Assembly: GCA_963843315.1 (NCBI GenBank)
Contig: CAWJJU010000002.1
Coordinates: 372,001 to 436,000 of the forward strand
Direction: 5' to 3'
Length of the DNA: 64,000 nucleotides
From: JAWVFM01 sp963843315
GTDB lineage: Bacteria; Actinomycetota; Thermoleophilia; Solirubrobacterales; 70-9
The notes beneath the pieces are model-generated. The model made no database searches and had not been told where the DNA came from. It was given only the letters and a program-made list of their open reading frames with translations. A program made the translations under genes and the position numbers. Positions 1 through 8,957 of the stretch are shown here, piece after piece (position 1 is the first letter of the stretch; each line of letters begins with the position of its first letter).

Positions 1-539
1 CGGGCGAGGACGACATCCTGCTGGTCTCGAAGTCGGGCCATGCGTCGCGCTTCTCCGAGAAGGTGGTCCGGTCGATGGGCAGGGACTCCTCCGGCGTGAA
101 GGGCATGAACGTCGCCGACAAGGTCGGCCGGCAGCAGAACCGCGTCCTGGCGATGGACATCGCGCGGGACGACTCAGAGATGTTCGTCGTGACCGAGTAC
201 GGCTACGGCAAGCGCACCCCGGTCTCCGAGTACCCGGTGAAGGGGCGGGGGACCAAGGGCGTGCTGACGATCAAGCTGGTCGAGCGCAAGGGCGGGCTGG
301 CCGGCGCGCTGATCGTGCGCGAGCACCAGGACCTGCTGTTCATCTCTCAGAACGGGATGGTCCAGCGCACCCGCGCCGGGGGCATCTCCCAGATGGGGCG
401 CGCCACACAGGGCGTCAAGGTGATGAACATCAAGGAGGACGACTCCGTCAGCGCAGTCGCCCTGGTCGTGGAGTCAGGCGGCGTTGCCGGCGACGCCGAC
501 GTCGTCAACACCGAGCTCGACCTGCCGGCCGGCGAATAG
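1..539 (+). CDS. gyrA: DNA gyrase subunit A, C-terminal part (5' end outside window)
   Basis: The reading frame is already open at base 3 and ends at a TAG at 537-539, so only about the last 178 residues are present. They carry the repeated beta-pinwheel blade signatures of the GyrA C-terminal DNA-wrapping domain, such as GKRTPVSEYPVKGRGTKGV and QNGMVQRTRAGGISQMGR. GyrA with GyrB introduces negative supercoils using ATP; this domain wraps DNA. In actinobacteria gyrA commonly lies near the origin and close to the pknB/FHA cluster, which fits the genes that follow. The identification is firm; the catalytic tyrosine domain is upstream and not visible. Confidence 0.95.
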   Translation, partial: GEDDILLVSKSGHASRFSEKVVRSMGRDSSGVKGMNVADKVGRQQNRVLAMDIARDDSEMFVVTEYGYGKRTPVSEYPVKGRGTKGVLTIKLVERKGGLAGALIVREHQDLLFISQNGMVQRTRAGGISQMGRATQGVKVMNIKEDDSVSAVALVVESGGVAGDADVVNTELDLPAGE

Positions 540-541
540 AA

Positions 542-561
542 CCCGGGCCGCCGCGCCCGGC
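542..561. terminator. GC-rich hairpin between convergent gyrA and HNH gene
   Basis: CCGGGC at 543-548 pairs with GCCCGG at 555-560 around a 6-base loop, three bases after the gyrA stop and against the stop of the convergent HNH gene. There is no T-tract, so this is a plausible but unproven bidirectional terminator. Confidence 0.4.
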
Positions 562-1182
562 CTAGGCGGCGGCCACGGCCGTGGCCGCGCCGGCGGGGAG
601 GTATTGCTCCCAAGCCACCGGCACGCGCGGGCTGGCGATGCGGATGAAGACGGTGGGGCCCGGGGCCCGCGGGCTGTTTCGGGGATGCATCGCGGCCTCA
701 CGCGGCAGGCGGTTTCCCTTCTTGCGGTTGCACGGAGCGCAGGAGGCGACGATGTTGTCCCACGACGACGCGCCGCCGCGGCTTCGCGGGATGACGTGAT
801 CGACCGTGAGGCCCGTGTGCGCCTCGCGGCCGCAGTACTGGCACGTCCACGAGTCGCGCGCCAGCACCGCCTTGCGGGTGATCTTGCGCCGGTGGACGTC
901 GCGCGGGATGCGCACGTAGCGCCGCAGGCGGATCACGCAGGGCCGAGCCATCTCCAGGCGCTCAGAACGCAGCGAGCCGGCTCCGTTCTCGAGCACCTCG
1001 GCGCGGGCCTTCAGGACAAGGATCGCGGCGCGGCGCACCGTGCAGACGTTGATCGGCTCGTAGCTGGCGTTCAGGACCAGGACCCTGGTGCCGCCCGAGG
1101 CCGCGCTCGCCCTGCGCGCCCCGATCGAGGGCTGCGCATCGCCGGTACCGGGGTTGTGACCCGCCACACCGAGGCTCGCCAT
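562..1182 (-). CDS. HNH endonuclease family protein
   Basis: A 206-residue protein with a C-terminal HNH nuclease fold at about residues 115-160: WTCQYCG (zinc-knuckle Cys pair), then VDHVIPRSRGG (catalytic His), then an Asn and SCAPCNRKKG (second Cys pair). The N-terminal part (VLVLNASYEPINVCTVRRA) is the conserved lead-in of a widespread actinobacterial and cyanobacterial HNH family. These act as metal-dependent DNA nickases or nucleases, but the cellular role is not known. The first 25-30 residues are low in complexity, so translation may start downstream at a GTG near the VLVLNASYE segment. It converges on gyrA and lies upstream of nothing obviously linked to restriction or phage defence. 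Confidence 0.85.
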   Translation of the reverse strand: MASLGVAGHNPGTGDAQPSIGARRASAASGGTRVLVLNASYEPINVCTVRRAAILVLKARAEVLENGAGSLRSERLEMARPCVIRLRRYVRIPRDVHRRKITRKAVLARDSWTCQYCGREAHTGLTVDHVIPRSRGGASSWDNIVASCAPCNRKKGNRLPREAAMHPRNSPRAPGPTVFIRIASPRVPVAWEQYLPAGAATAVAAA

Positions 1183-1223
1183 GGTCCGGGCATTCTACGG
1201 ACCGCCGGGGCGCTGCCGGCGAG

Positions 1224-2081
1224 CTATTCGCTCGAGACGTTCGGAACTCCCGGCGCGACGGGGTAGCTGCCGAGGACGCGAACCGTCTCGGCCTTGGCGC
1301 GAAGCGCGTCGAGCGCCTCGGCGACGGGCTCGCTGTCGACGGCGCCCTCGATGTCGATGAAGAACATGTAACGGCCGAAGCCCCGGCGCAGCGGGCGCGA
1401 CTCGATGCGCGTGAGGTTGACGCTGCGGTTGGAGAACTCGAACAGGGCGTCGACCAGGGCGCCCGGGTGGTCCTCGCCGAGCTCGGAGAAGACGGCCGAG
1501 GTCCGCCACCGGCCCTCGCCCGCGGCGCGCGAGCCGGCGGGCGCGATCCACACGAACCGCGTGACGTTGTCGCTCTCGTCCTCGACTCCCTCGCGAAGCA
1601 CGGTGCAGCCGTACAGGGCCGCGGCCGAGCCTGCCCCGAGGGCCGCCCACGGGGCCGCCTCGCGGCTGACGGTGCGGATGGCCTCGGCGCTCGAGGCGGC
1701 CGCGCGCGCCTCGGCGCCGCCGAGCTCCGAGCGAAGGAAGCGCGCGCACTGGGCGAGGATCTGCGGATGGGACAGCACCACCTCGATCCGATCGAGCTCG
1801 AGCGGGGTCCGGGAGATGAGGCTGTGCCGGATGGGGTGGTCGTGCTCGCCGACGATGGTCACCCCCTCGCCGTCGAAGGCAAGGGCGTCGAGGGTCGAGC
1901 GTACGGAGCCCTCGATGGAGTTCTCGTAGGGAACCAGCGCGAGGTCGGCTCCCCCGTCGCCGACGGCGCGGATCGCGTCGTGGACGGTGGTCGCCGGCGC
2001 GGGCTCCACTGCGTCGCCTCCGGCGGCGATCAGCGCGTCCTCGCTGAACGTCCCCGCGGGGCCTAGGTAGGCGACCTTCAC
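1224..2081 (-). CDS. pheA: Prephenate dehydratase
   Basis: A 285-residue monofunctional prephenate dehydratase that converts prephenate to phenylpyruvate in phenylalanine biosynthesis. The N-terminal periplasmic-binding-like catalytic lobes begin MKVAYLGPAGTFSEDAL and contain VPYENSIEGSV; the catalytic Thr-Arg-Phe motif appears as NVTRFV. A C-terminal ACT domain (about residues 195-280) carries the RIESRP motif, which binds phenylalanine for feedback inhibition. There is no chorismate mutase domain. The length is typical of the family. It shares no operon with other aromatic amino acid genes here. Confidence 0.95.
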   Translation of the reverse strand: MKVAYLGPAGTFSEDALIAAGGDAVEPAPATTVHDAIRAVGDGGADLALVPYENSIEGSVRSTLDALAFDGEGVTIVGEHDHPIRHSLISRTPLELDRIEVVLSHPQILAQCARFLRSELGGAEARAAASSAEAIRTVSREAAPWAALGAGSAAALYGCTVLREGVEDESDNVTRFVWIAPAGSRAAGEGRWRTSAVFSELGEDHPGALVDALFEFSNRSVNLTRIESRPLRRGFGRYMFFIDIEGAVDSEPVAEALDALRAKAETVRVLGSYPVAPGVPNVSSE

Positions 2082-2109
2082 GTCGGCGAAGTTAGCCGAA
2101 GCGCGGAGC

Positions 2110-3156
2110 TCAGCCGAACGTGACCGAGTAGGTGGCCTTGTTGTTGTCGGTGATGTGCTCGCCCGGCACCGGCGTCACCTCGACGTCCAGCTTCACGGTC
2201 TTGCCACTGGGCGGCGCGGGCTTGATCGGCAGGGTGATGGTCTTGGTGGACCCCGCGGTGATCTTCGGAATGCTTGCCGACTGCGAACCGCCGCCGGAGA
2301 TCGACATCCTCACCTGCACGTTCGACTCGTCGGCGGTGCCCTGGTTCTGGACGGACACGTCGACGCTCGAGCCGCTCACGCTGGTCGTAGCCGAGGGGCT
2401 GAGGGCGACGCCCCCGATGGTCGCCGAGGCCAGCCCGAGGCCGCAGGTCTCGCCCTTCGGGCACGGGGAGCCCGACGAACCCGAGGAACCGGCGTTGGCA
2501 AGAAGCGGGGTGATCGAAGCCGGGTCGAGCCAACGGGTCGGGTCACGCATGAAGACGCTCGCCGGCACGCCGCCGCTGATGCCGTTGTCGGCGAGCACCT
2601 GGTCGATCTGATCCTTCGCGTGTACGTAGAGGACGTCGCCGGCGATGATCTCCTTCATGTGGGCGACGGCCAGGTCCTCGGGCTTGGTCCCCTTGCCGGC
2701 GTCGCCGCTGAGCGCCGCCGCGAACCCGGCCAGTCCGTCGCGGCGAAGCTGATACGCCTGAACGAGGTTCGACTGGGCGCCGGAGAGGTCGCCGGGGGTC
2801 GAGAGCTGCTCGGCGCGCTGCAGCAGGCCCTCGGCGCCGCCGCTGATGTTGTCGAGCGTCTGCGACAGCCCGAGGCCGCTGGACCCGGGGTTGTCGAGCT
2901 CGGTGAAGAAGTCCTGGGAGAGCTGATCGGTGGAGTGAACCAGCGACTTCACGTCGGACTGGTAGTTCTCGAGGCCACGCTGCTTGCGCGCGTTCAGGCA
3001 GCCCTTGACGCCGAGCACGATGAGGATCAGAAGGAGGATCCCGACCAGGGCCGCGACCAGCCGGCGGGCCCTGAGCTGCTGGGGGTCGGGTGTACGGCGC
3101 CGCGGGGCGGGCGCTCGGCGCGGCGCGTAGGGCTGTTCCTCGTCGAGGAATTCCAT
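2110..3156 (-). CDS. Single-pass membrane protein with C-terminal CARDB-like domain
   Basis: A 348-residue protein. Residues 1-30 are Pro/Arg-rich and cytoplasmic, residues 33-50 form one transmembrane helix (LVAALVGILLLILIVLGV), and the next 200 residues look alpha-helical and extracytoplasmic. The last 100 residues form a beta-rich module with VDVSVQNQGTADESNVQVRM and a DNNKATYSV ending, resembling CARDB / adhesion Ig-like domains. The function is unknown; it lies divergent from the membrane-tailed kinase gene, with a 128-bp gap that must hold both promoters. An envelope role is inference from topology and location. Confidence 0.7.
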   Translation of the reverse strand: MEFLDEEQPYAPRRAPAPRRRTPDPQQLRARRLVAALVGILLLILIVLGVKGCLNARKQRGLENYQSDVKSLVHSTDQLSQDFFTELDNPGSSGLGLSQTLDNISGGAEGLLQRAEQLSTPGDLSGAQSNLVQAYQLRRDGLAGFAAALSGDAGKGTKPEDLAVAHMKEIIAGDVLYVHAKDQIDQVLADNGISGGVPASVFMRDPTRWLDPASITPLLANAGSSGSSGSPCPKGETCGLGLASATIGGVALSPSATTSVSGSSVDVSVQNQGTADESNVQVRMSISGGGSQSASIPKITAGSTKTITLPIKPAPPSGKTVKLDVEVTPVPGEHITDNNKATYSVTFG

Positions 3157-3284
3157 GATCCAGCTCCCGGGGTGCTGTTCTGCGTAGGAGCGCTGACCCC
3201 TGCCCGAAAGCGTATCCGCCTCGCCGGGCAGGAGCCGGGCCGCGGTTGTGGAAGTGGAACCGAGGAATGGTCGGCGAGCTTGCG

Positions 3285-4781
3285 ATGGAGCGGTTTGAGC
3301 TCGTGGAACGGCTGGGCGCCGGCGGCATGGGAACGGTCTACCGGGCCGTCGACACGCGCCTTCAGCGCGAGGTCGCGCTCAAGGAGATCCAGGGGGCCGA
3401 CACGGCACGGGTCCTGCGCGAGGCCAAGGCCGCGGCCCGGTTGAACCATCCCTCGATCGTCACCCTCTACGAGTTCGGTGCCCAGGGCGGGACGGCAATG
3501 CTCGTCAGCGAGCTGGCCCACGGCGAGCCCCTCGACGTCCTGGCCTGCGAGGGGGAGATCACCGACCGCGAGGTGGCCTGGACCGGGGTGGAGGTCTGCT
3601 CGGCCCTTGCGCACGCGCACGGGCGTGGCGTGGTCCATCGCGATGTCAAGCCGCAGAACATCGTCGTCGACCTCGCTCCCGACCCGCCCCACGCGAAGCT
3701 CATGGACTTCGGCATCGCCGCGATCGCCGGCGAGGCGCCCCTGACCGCGACGGGGCAGGTGGTGGGAACGCTCGCCTACATGTCGCCCGAGCAGGCGGAG
3801 GGGGAGACCGCGGGACCCGAGTCCGACGTCTACTCCCTGGCGCTGACCCTGTATGAGTGCTGGGCCGGGCGCAACCCGGTCGCCGCGCGCACCCCGGCCG
3901 CGACCGCCCGCCGGATCGGCACCCAGCTCCCGTCGCTACGCGACGCCCGCCCGGACCTCCCCGAGCTGCTGGCCGAGATCGTCGACGACTGTCTGCTGCC
4001 CGAGCCCGCCGAGCGCCCTCCGCTCGACGAGCTCGCGGCGGTCCTGGAGCGGTGCGCGGAGGAGCTCGACGGCGTCCACGCCGTTCCCGGCCAGGAGGCG
4101 GAGGGAAGGGTCCGCATCCGTCGCGACCTGGGCGCCGCGGGGATCCTGATTTCGGCCGCGATCGGGGCGGCCGTAACCGCCCTCGCCGTCGCCGCCGGGC
4201 TGCCGGGCGCGGCGCTGGCCCTGGCGGTGTTCCTGCTTCCGGCTCTGATCCTCGTTCGCCCGGCGCATTTGGCCCTCGCTCCCGCGCTCGCCGTGCCGAT
4301 GGCCGCGCTGGGCGTCGCATCGGCCCTGCCGGCCGTCGCGGTGGCGGGCGACCGCGGTCGTGACCGGCTGCTCGTCGGCTTGGCCTGCTGGGCCTGGACG
4401 GCAGCGGGGTCGCTGGCCCTGGGTGTCGGCCCCGCCATGCCCTTCGCCGATCACGCCGCCGCGGGCTGGGAGCACTCCGCTTCCGCTGCGGCCTCCGGCG
4501 TGCTGGCCCCGCTGCTCGACCCGGCGTCCATGGCCGCCGCCGCTCTGTTTGCCGCCGCGGCGTGGGCGATAGCGCCCATCGCTCGCGCCCGCCACCTGGC
4601 GATCGGCCTGCTCGGTGCGCTCCTGTGGGGCGCCGGGGTCGACGCCGGACTGCGCGCGCTGGACCTTGGCGCGCTCTCCCTCGCGCCGCTCGTGCCGGCG
4701 GCAGCGGCGGCCGGCGTCGCGCTGCTCGCCGCCCGCCCGGAGGTTCGCTCCCGCCGCGACGGCGCACCCGCGCTCGGCTGA
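3285..4781 (+). CDS. Hanks-type Ser/Thr protein kinase with C-terminal polytopic membrane domain
   Basis: From the ATG at 3285 the protein has 498 residues. The kinase domain spans about 1-275: glycine loop GAGGMGTVY, catalytic Lys33 in VALKEI, HRD at 118-120 within HRDVKPQN, DFG at 141-143 and the SPEQ activation-lobe motif. After a short linker, residues from about 295 to 485 are almost wholly hydrophobic (Ala/Leu/Gly-rich stretches broken by short Arg/Asp loops), predicting several membrane spans rather than the usual single pass. No PASTA or other sensor domain is present. It opens the fhaA-fhaB-pstP-ftsW-pbpA-pknB cluster. Two upstream in-frame starts (3246, 3267) exist but add only unconserved residues. 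Confidence 0.88.
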   Translation: MERFELVERLGAGGMGTVYRAVDTRLQREVALKEIQGADTARVLREAKAAARLNHPSIVTLYEFGAQGGTAMLVSELAHGEPLDVLACEGEITDREVAWTGVEVCSALAHAHGRGVVHRDVKPQNIVVDLAPDPPHAKLMDFGIAAIAGEAPLTATGQVVGTLAYMSPEQAEGETAGPESDVYSLALTLYECWAGRNPVAARTPAATARRIGTQLPSLRDARPDLPELLAEIVDDCLLPEPAERPPLDELAAVLERCAEELDGVHAVPGQEAEGRVRIRRDLGAAGILISAAIGAAVTALAVAAGLPGAALALAVFLLPALILVRPAHLALAPALAVPMAALGVASALPAVAVAGDRGRDRLLVGLACWAWTAAGSLALGVGPAMPFADHAAAGWEHSASAAASGVLAPLLDPASMAAAALFAAAAWAIAPIARARHLAIGLLGALLWGAGVDAGLRALDLGALSLAPLVPAAAAAGVALLAARPEVRSRRDGAPALG

Positions 4782-4841
4782 ACCGCCGCGTCTAGGATTG
4801 CGGGCAGCGCGAGGGATGCTCGCGCTGTCCGAGCAATTGCC

Positions 4842-5609
4842 ATGAGCGTTCTGAGAAATCTCGAGGCCCGCATCGAGAACCTCGTCGAGGGGGTGTTCAG
4901 TCGTGCCTTCTCCTCCCAGGTGCAGCCGGTCGAGATCGCCCGCAAGCTGGCGAAGGAGATGGACGCCCACCGCACAGCGTCGGTGTCGCGAACGTACGTC
5001 CCGAACCAGTACACCGTCTGGCTCTCGTCCTCCGACCACGAGCGAATCGAAGGCTACGAGCGCTCCCTCGCTCAGGAGCTCTCCGCCTACCTCCTGGAGC
5101 ACGCGCGGCGCAACGACTACGCGCTACTCACCCGGCCCGAGATCGAACTGAAGGTCGACGAGCGGTTGCGCCTCGGCGAGTTCGGGATCCAGACCCGGCT
5201 GGTCAAGCCGCCGGCCCGCGCCGACGAGGGCTTCTCCCAGGGCGAGGAGGGCCACACGATGATCTACTCGGCGCCGCCCAAGCAGCAGCGCCCCAAGTCC
5301 CGCCGCCCGCAGGAGCGGCTGGTCGACACCCGCGCCATCGTCTCGCTGGAGGACCGCCGCTATGTGCTCGAGGGGCCGGTGGCCAGCCTCGGCCGCTCCC
5401 GCGAGTGCGACTGCGTGCTCGACGACCCCAATATCTCGCGCCGCCACGCCGAGCTTCGCCGAAGCTCCAACGGCGACTGGCAGATCGTCGACCTCGGGTC
5501 GACCAACGGCGTCAAGATCAACGGTCGCCTGGTCGACCGCTCACGCCTGTCGCCCGGCGACGAGGTCGTGCTGGGCACGACCCGCTTCACCTTCGACATC
5601 GAGCAGTAG
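4842..5609 (+). CDS. fhaA: FHA-domain protein FhaA-like (DUF3662 + FHA)
   Basis: A 255-residue protein. The N-terminal 115 residues match the FhaA/DUF3662 domain (RNLEARIENLVEGVFSRAF, QPVEIARKLAKEMD, then SRTYVPNQYTVWLS), and a linker is followed by an FHA domain at about 170-255 with GRSRECD, ISRRHAEL and DLGSTNGVKING, the phosphothreonine-binding core. In mycobacteria FhaA is phosphorylated by PknB and links signalling to lipid II export and wall synthesis; that role is carried over by homology. It is 60 bp after the kinase and just before a second FHA gene, as in the classic actinobacterial cluster. Confidence 0.9.
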   Translation: MSVLRNLEARIENLVEGVFSRAFSSQVQPVEIARKLAKEMDAHRTASVSRTYVPNQYTVWLSSSDHERIEGYERSLAQELSAYLLEHARRNDYALLTRPEIELKVDERLRLGEFGIQTRLVKPPARADEGFSQGEEGHTMIYSAPPKQQRPKSRRPQERLVDTRAIVSLEDRRYVLEGPVASLGRSRECDCVLDDPNISRRHAELRRSSNGDWQIVDLGSTNGVKINGRLVDRSRLSPGDEVVLGTTRFTFDIEQ

Positions 5610-5663
5610 GACAACTCCCGCGGCCGGGGCCGCGGGGGCGTACCCGGGTAGCCTGTCGCGCGA

Positions 5664-6149
5664 ATGGACACCGAGCCGATTGCCGTCGCGCTCAAGTTCG
5701 CGTTCCTCGCGGTGCTCTACCTCTTTCTCCTGTGGGTGGCGCGCAGCGCCTGGCGCGAGCTGCGCCGAACCGCGTCTCCAGCGCCGGAGGCGACGGGCTT
5801 CCATCAGGCGGTCGGGCCGGGTGGCCGCTCCGCGGCCACCGATGCCTTCCTGGTAGTGGTCACCGGCGGCGGCCTCACCGCCGGCGAGCGGTTCGACCTC
5901 TTCGGCGGCGTGTCGATCGGGCGCTCGGCACAGGCCGATATTCGCATCGAGGACCGCTTTGCCTCGGGCATCCACGCGCGCGTCTATTCGCGCGGGCCCA
6001 GCTACTACGTTGAGGACATGAGCTCGACCAACGGCACCTTCCTCAACGGCGCGCAGCTCGCGGGCGAGGCGCCCCTGAGCGACCTCGACGAGATCAAGAT
6101 CGGCGACACCGAGATGCGCTTCGAGCTCGACTTGCCGGAAGACGGGTAG
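5664..6149 (+). CDS. fhaB: Membrane-anchored FHA-domain protein FhaB-like
   Basis: A 161-residue protein with an N-terminal transmembrane helix (about residues 8-25, KFAFLAVLYLFLLWVARSA) and a cytoplasmic C-terminal FHA domain at about 65-158 showing GRSAQAD, ASGIHARV and DMSSTNGTFLNG. This size and layout match FhaB (FipA), a PknB-family substrate that recruits division and wall-synthesis proteins. It lies between fhaA and pstP with gaps of 54 and 9 bp, consistent with one operon. Confidence 0.9.
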   Translation: MDTEPIAVALKFAFLAVLYLFLLWVARSAWRELRRTASPAPEATGFHQAVGPGGRSAATDAFLVVVTGGGLTAGERFDLFGGVSIGRSAQADIRIEDRFASGIHARVYSRGPSYYVEDMSSTNGTFLNGAQLAGEAPLSDLDEIKIGDTEMRFELDLPEDG

Positions 6150-6158
6150 CGGGTTCGG

Positions 6159-7578
6159 ATGCTTCAGATCGTCGAGCAGGCCCACCGCACCGACACCGGC
6201 CGCCAGCGCGCCGCGAACGAGGACTCCTTCTTCGCTCAGGCGCCGCTCTTCGCCGTCGCCGACGGCATGGGCGGAGCGCAGGCGGGCGAGGTCGCGTCGA
6301 AGATCGCCGCGGAGTCCTTCGGGCCGGTCCAGCGGGGGGAGGGCTCGCCCGAGGGCTACCTGCGCGGGATCGCCGAGGACGCCAACCGCCGCATCCACGA
6401 GCTGGCGCAGGCCGACGCGAGTCGCTCGGGCATGGGCACCACGCTCACCGCGGCGATGCTCGAGGGCGAGGAGCTCAGCCTCGCCCACGTCGGCGACAGC
6501 CGCGCCTACCGCTGGCGCGACGGCGAGCTGCGCCTGCTGACCTCCGACCACTCGCTGGTGGAGGAGCTCCGCCGCCAGGGCCGCCTCACCGACGAGCAGG
6601 CCGAGGACCATCCGCAGCGCTCGATCATCACCCGCGCCCTCGGCCCCGAGCCGCACGTCCAGGTCGACACGATGACCTACCGCGTCAAGCCGGGCGACGT
6701 CTACCTGCTGTGTTCCGACGGTCTGACGACGATGCTGAAGGAGCCCGAGATCGCCTCGATCCTCGCCGAATCCCCCGATCTGGACCGCGCCGTCGCCACG
6801 CTGATCGACCAGGCCAACCTGGCGGGCGGGCGCGACAACATCACCGCCCTCGCCTTCCGGGTCGACGACTCCGAGGCGCCCGTCGGGCGCATCCCGGTCG
6901 AGCCCAGGGCCGATCACGGCGAGGGCGCGACGCTGGTCGGCGCGTCGGCGGAGGACGCCGGATTGACGGCAGGCGCGGTCCGCGACGCCGCTGGCACCGC
7001 AGGGCCGCCACCGTGGCCGCGGAGGGCCGCCGCGGCGCCGGCTCGCCGCGCCCGTCGAAGCGGCGGATCGCGCTGCGGATCCTCGTGCCGCTGGCGATCC
7101 TGGCGGTCGTCGTCGGCGGCGCGGTGTACGGAGCCCGGCAGGTCTACTTCCTGGGCAGCGACTCCTCGGGGCGCCTCGCCCTGTACCGAGGGCTTCCCTA
7201 CGACCTGCCGTTGAACATCAAGCTGTACTCGGAGGAGCTACGCCGCGCCGATCCAGGTGAGCTCGCTGCCCTCCAATCGCCAGTCCGGCGCCACCGACCA
7301 CACGCTGCGAAGCCACGACGACGCGGTCAGCCTGCTGGGCGACCTGGTGAAGGCCTCGCGCACACCGACCGGGCCGAAGCAGGGCAACCAGCCGAAGTCG
7401 GGAGGGGGCGCGGGGCGGAGCGGAGCGAAGCAATCGGGCGGCAAGCAGGGCCGGCAGGGCGGCAAGGGTCAGGCGGCCGGGGGCAAGCAGCAGGGCGGAG
7501 GGTCTGGCGGCAAGCCTGCCCGCAGCGGCGGGACCACCGCGGGCGGCGCCGGGCGGCAACGGAGGCTCCGGCAAGTGA
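6159..7578 (+). CDS. pstP: PP2C-family Ser/Thr phosphatase PstP (frameshifted in this sequence)
   Basis: The first about 270 residues read cleanly as a PP2C phosphatase: NEDSFF, ADGMGGAQAGEVAS, GMGTTLTAAM, HVGDSRAYRWRDG, LLCSDGLTTML and GGRDNITALAF include the metal-binding aspartates. Near 7,000-7,060 the frame shifts, and the conserved tail resumes in another frame: basic patch, transmembrane helix (RILVPLAILAVVVGGAVYGA) and the extracytoplasmic YRGLPYDLP segment. A second shift near 7,250 restores LRSHDDAVSLLGDLV, and a third inside a Gly/Lys-rich tail restores a natural end at a TGA at 7576-7578 overlapping the next GTG. PstP dephosphorylates PknB-type kinases and their substrates. The intact gene would be about 470 residues; sequence error is the likely cause. 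Confidence 0.85.
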
Positions 7579-8957
7579 AGGCTCGCAACCGCGAGCTGCT
7601 CGCTCTCATCCCGGTCGCCGTCCTCGTCACCGCGGGATTCACGGCGGTCCTGATCGTCAACTCGAACCACGTCTCGAACCTGAGCGTGATCTACGGCGGC
7701 TACTTCCTGGCCGTCTGCGTCGGGCGTCCACCTGTTCATCCGCGCCCGGCTGCCGTACGCCGATCCGTACCTCTTCCCGCTGTGCGCGCTGCTCGCCGCG
7801 GTCGGGCCTGGTGATCCTCTTCCGGATCAACGACGCGCTGGCGCTCAAGCAGGCCTCGATCTTCGTCGCCGGCGCCGTCGTCCTGGCGCTGACCATCATC
7901 TTCCTGCGCGACTACAAGGTGCTGGAGCGTACCGCTACCTGATCGCCCTCTCCGGGATGGCGCCTGCTGCTGGCCCCGCGCCTGCCAGGCATCGGCTCGC
8001 AGGTCAACGGCGCCTACCTCGGGATCAACGCCGGCCCGCTGTCGTTCCAGCCCGCCGAGGTGGCGAAGATCTGCATCGTCATCTTTCTCGCCAGCTACCT
8101 GCACGAGCGCCGCGAGATGCTGACCGTCGGCGCCAGGCGAGTCGCGGGACTGACCATCCCGCCGCTCAAGCACTTCGGCCCTCTGCTGGTGGTCTGGGGG
8201 GCGGCAATGGTGCTGCTGTTCTTCATCCGCGACATCGGCAGCTCGCTGATGTTCTTCGGCGGGTTCCTCGCGCTGCTCTACGTGGCTACGAACCGCTTCT
8301 CCTATGTGCTCGTCGGCCTCCTGCTCTTCCTGGTGGGCACGTTCTTCGTCTCGGGCGCGGTCGCGCACGTGCAGGATCGCGTCGACATCTGGCTGCACCC
8401 GTTCGCACAAGCACGCTCCGGAGGGTGCGGGGCAGGTGCAGCAATCGCTGTTCGCGCAGGCCGACGGCGGCCTGTTCGGCGCCGGGCTGGGCTCGTCGCT
8501 GCTGAAGCTCACGGGGCCCTTCGCGCCGCATTGCGTGCAGGCGTTCCCCGACTGCGGCTCGATCCTGCCCGCGCCGCACACCGACGAGATCTACGCCGTG
8601 ATCGTCTCCGAGCTCGGCCTGTTCGGCGGCGTCGGCGTGATCGTGATCTACGCGCTGATCGCGGCGCGAGGGTTCAAGACCGCCGTCATGGCGCCCGACG
8701 GGTTCTCCAAGCTCCTGGCAGCGGGGCTCACAGCCGTGTTCGCGCTCCAGGCCTTCGTGATCATCGGCGGCGTCGTGAAGCTGATCCCCCTCACCGGCGT
8801 GACCCTGCCGTTCGTGAGCTTCGGCGGCAGCTCGGTGATCGCGAACATGGTGATCCTCGGGCTCTTGCTGCAGATCTCCGACCGCGCGCGCCGCCCGGTG
8901 GAGACCTTCGAACCCATCGCCTCCTCGCCGCCGGACATCGGGATGAGCTACCCGTGA
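7575..8957 (+). CDS. SEDS glycosyltransferase FtsW/RodA (frameshifted in this sequence)
   Basis: The GTG at 7575 overlaps the pstP stop. Reconstructed across five single-base shifts (about 7721 extra G, 7806 extra C, 7928 missing base, 7962 extra C, about 8410), the protein is a ten-helix SEDS peptidoglycan polymerase of about 460 residues. Recognisable pieces are LFRINDALALKQ, the GSQVNGAYLGINAGPLSFQPAEVAKI loop region, FIRDIGSSLMFFGGFLALLYVAT, the HTDEIYAVIVSELGL motif and TLPFVSFGGSS near the end. It pairs with the adjacent class B PBP to build peptidoglycan. FtsW and RodA cannot be separated with confidence; position in the pstP-pbpA-pknB cluster favours RodA-type naming. Confidence 0.85.

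Noticed and set aside
562..1182. HNH protein as part of a restriction or phage-defence system
   Set aside because: No methyltransferase, toxin, or mobile-element genes are nearby; neighbours are gyrA and pheA.
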